Assembly: GCA_046710535.1 (NCBI GenBank)
Contig: JBKEHH010000004.1
Coordinates: forward strand, 186,001-250,000
From: CAWVSB01 sp046710535
GTDB taxonomy: Bacteria > Pseudomonadota > Gammaproteobacteria > Pseudomonadales > CAWVSB01
Direction: 5' to 3'
Length of the DNA stretch: 64,000 nucleotides
The position numbers and the translations under genes were made by a program. The notes beneath the pieces are model-generated. The model made no database searches, had not been told where the DNA came from, and saw only the letters and a program-made list of their open reading frames with translations. This document shows positions 62,800 to 64,000 of the stretch, piece after piece. Positions within the stretch are counted from its first letter, which is position 1. The number at the start of each line of letters is the position of its first letter.

Positions 62800-64000
62800 A
62801 TGAGCAATACTATTACCCTTGATAAAACTATTGAGGTCACACGCAAGCTAAATGAGGCATTTGCCTATGTTGCTGAGTTCTCACGTATTGAACAATGGGA
62901 CCCTGCTGTCGCTAAAGCCTCAAAACTATCTAGTGGAAAACCCGGCGTTGGCAGTCGGTATAAGATAGACATGAAAGCAGGCTTCACCCTGTTCTATGAA
63001 ATTATTGAATTTGAAGCCAATAAGCGCCTGCTAATGACGGTAGATTCAAAACTATTTACAGCTGAAGAAGAGATTTTATTTACCGTTAGCGATAGCGGCA
63101 CTAAGGTCCGCTATACCGCTAACTTTAACTTCCCTGCGCCAGTTGCCATGATAAGTAGGTTAAGCCCAGCGGTAATGGACTGGGTCGGCAACACTGCACT
63201 TGAGGGCCTAAGAAAAGCCCTAGAAGGAGATTTTGCTATTCCCAAGGCCTCAAAAGCTTTGGCCGTGGCTGATAAGTTAATACTGCCCGGAGTTTGGCGT
63301 TTTACTCGCTTAGGCTATACAACTTCTCGTAAGCGCTGGAATGCGCTGTCGGCAGATATGAATGATCGCCATGCAGTAATAACAGGAGCAACTTCCGGTA
63401 TTGGTTTGGCAGCAGCGAAACAATTGGCTGAGCTAGGTGCACAGCTAACATTGGTGGCACGTGACGAAACCAAGGCTAAGCAAATTGTCAGTGAGTTAAT
63501 AGAGCAAACTGGTAATACTCGAATCAATATAGAGCTTGCCGACATGTCACTGATGAAAGATGTACATGCATTAGCAGGCCGTTTACTTAAAACAGGTAAA
63601 CCGGTTGATATGTTAATCAATAATGCCGGCGCTTTGTTTAATCCCCGCCAGCAAACTACCGAGGGCTTAGAGCAGAGCTTTGCCCTGCTGCTACTTGGGC
63701 CCTATATCCTTACCGAACGATTGCATCCATTACTGGCAAAGTCTGAGTCAGCAAGAGTGGTAAACGTACTGTCGGGCGGAATGTACTCGCAAAAGGTGCA
63801 GGTAAACGACTTACAAAGCCAACGCGGTGAATACTCAGGCTCTACTGCCTATGCGAGAGCAAAACGTGGCTTAATGATTTTGACCGAAGAATGGGCTAAG
63901 CGCTGGCAAGGTGATGATATAAGCGTCAATGCAATGCACCCCGGCTGGGTAGACACACCAGGGGTTGTCAATGCCCTGCCAGAGTTTTATCGAGTTACTA
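62800..64000 (+). CDS. SRPBCC-SDR fusion protein (truncated by window end)
   Basis: From ATG at 62800 the frame is open to the window end (about 400 residues, no stop). Residues 1-150 are an SRPBCC/START-like domain (SNTITLDKTIEVTRKLNEAF, FYEIIEFEANKRLLM). From about 185 a short-chain dehydrogenase follows with TGATSGIG, NNAG, a catalytic Ser in NVLSGGMYS and YARAK, then the NAMHPGWVDTPG segment. Such fusions resemble the DHRS12-type SDRs. The lipid-binding SRPBCC domain may present a hydrophobic substrate to the SDR. An ATG four codons earlier (62788) is possible but has no ribosome site. The C-terminal end is not seen. Confidence 0.8.
   Translation, partial: MSNTITLDKTIEVTRKLNEAFAYVAEFSRIEQWDPAVAKASKLSSGKPGVGSRYKIDMKAGFTLFYEIIEFEANKRLLMTVDSKLFTAEEEILFTVSDSGTKVRYTANFNFPAPVAMISRLSPAVMDWVGNTALEGLRKALEGDFAIPKASKALAVADKLILPGVWRFTRLGYTTSRKRWNALSADMNDRHAVITGATSGIGLAAAKQLAELGAQLTLVARDETKAKQIVSELIEQTGNTRINIELADMSLMKDVHALAGRLLKTGKPVDMLINNAGALFNPRQQTTEGLEQSFALLLLGPYILTERLHPLLAKSESARVVNVLSGGMYSQKVQVNDLQSQRGEYSGSTAYARAKRGLMILTEEWAKRWQGDDISVNAMHPGWVDTPGVVNALPEFYRVT

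Noticed and set aside
1..64000. CRISPR arrays, tRNA, rRNA, insertion sequences, prophage or known defence systems
   Set aside because: No spaced direct repeats, tRNA cloverleaf, transposase, phage structural or defence gene cluster could be recognised in this window.

Overview
The window looks like a chromosomal segment of a marine, moderately AT-rich gammaproteobacterium, possibly of the BD1-7/Spongiibacteraceae/OM60 type. This rests on gene content only: many short-chain dehydrogenases (SDRs), a TonB receptor, carotenoid-oxygenase-like proteins, a RIO1-like kinase, a Trp-rich TIGR02450 protein and a CueR-type copper switch. No rRNA, tRNA or CRISPR array was seen.

Layout. (1) 1-2602 is an integron gene-cassette array: small plus-strand genes, each followed by an attC-like site. 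Its last attC abuts a decayed, truncated luciferase-like monooxygenase gene (2603-3096). No integrase is inside the window. (2) 3143-16122 is a mixed region: an HD-domain protein, a class II aldolase, a Crp/Fnr regulator, GSTs, an SDR, a lipoprotein metallopeptidase, a membrane diguanylate cyclase, an Old Yellow Enzyme with its TetR regulator, and a broken MscS channel gene. (3) 16147-20517 holds two SDR plus PPOX (flavin-binding) modules flanking a CueR-like regulator and metal permease. (4) 19208-35101 is one apparent 15-gene minus-strand operon: two carotenoid-oxygenase homologues, a complete E1alpha/E1beta/E2/E3 2-oxoacid- or acetoin-type dehydrogenase, a DUF35/thiolase pair, a Rieske oxygenase, a CoA ligase, a thioesterase, SDRs and a PPOX protein. 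(5) 36721-46105 holds further catabolic genes: an MDR reductase, a molybdopterin enzyme, aldehyde dehydrogenases, an acyl-CoA dehydrogenase and a TetR regulator. (6) 46243-53923 is mixed, and includes a two-gene MaoC-type hydratase. (7) 54431-61217 has a third carotenoid oxygenase, a TetR regulator, and a TonB receptor operon with two proteins I cannot name. (8) The right end has a RIO-like kinase and an SRPBCC-SDR fusion that runs off the window.

How it may work together. Six intergenic regions spread over 40 kb carry the same 18-bp inverted repeat, AAWCAG-N6-CTGTTT. They lie in front of the 15-gene operon, the TonB operon, the molybdopterin enzyme/reductase pair, the acyl-CoA dehydrogenase/SDR pair, one SDR/PPOX pair, and the TetR gene at 41830. 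This suggests one TetR-controlled catabolic regulon for a bulky lipophilic compound. A plausible order is TonB uptake, oxidative C=C cleavage, aldehyde oxidation, CoA activation, beta-oxidation-like steps and thiolytic or retro-aldol cleavage. The substrate is unknown; apocarotenoid/isoprenoid or stilbene/phenylpropanoid types are guesses from the families.

Five genes carry disabling lesions: the LLM monooxygenase, MscS, one carotenoid oxygenase, a coniferyl-aldehyde-dehydrogenase-like gene and the NYN-domain cassette gene. Either this strain is losing genes or some lesions are sequence errors.
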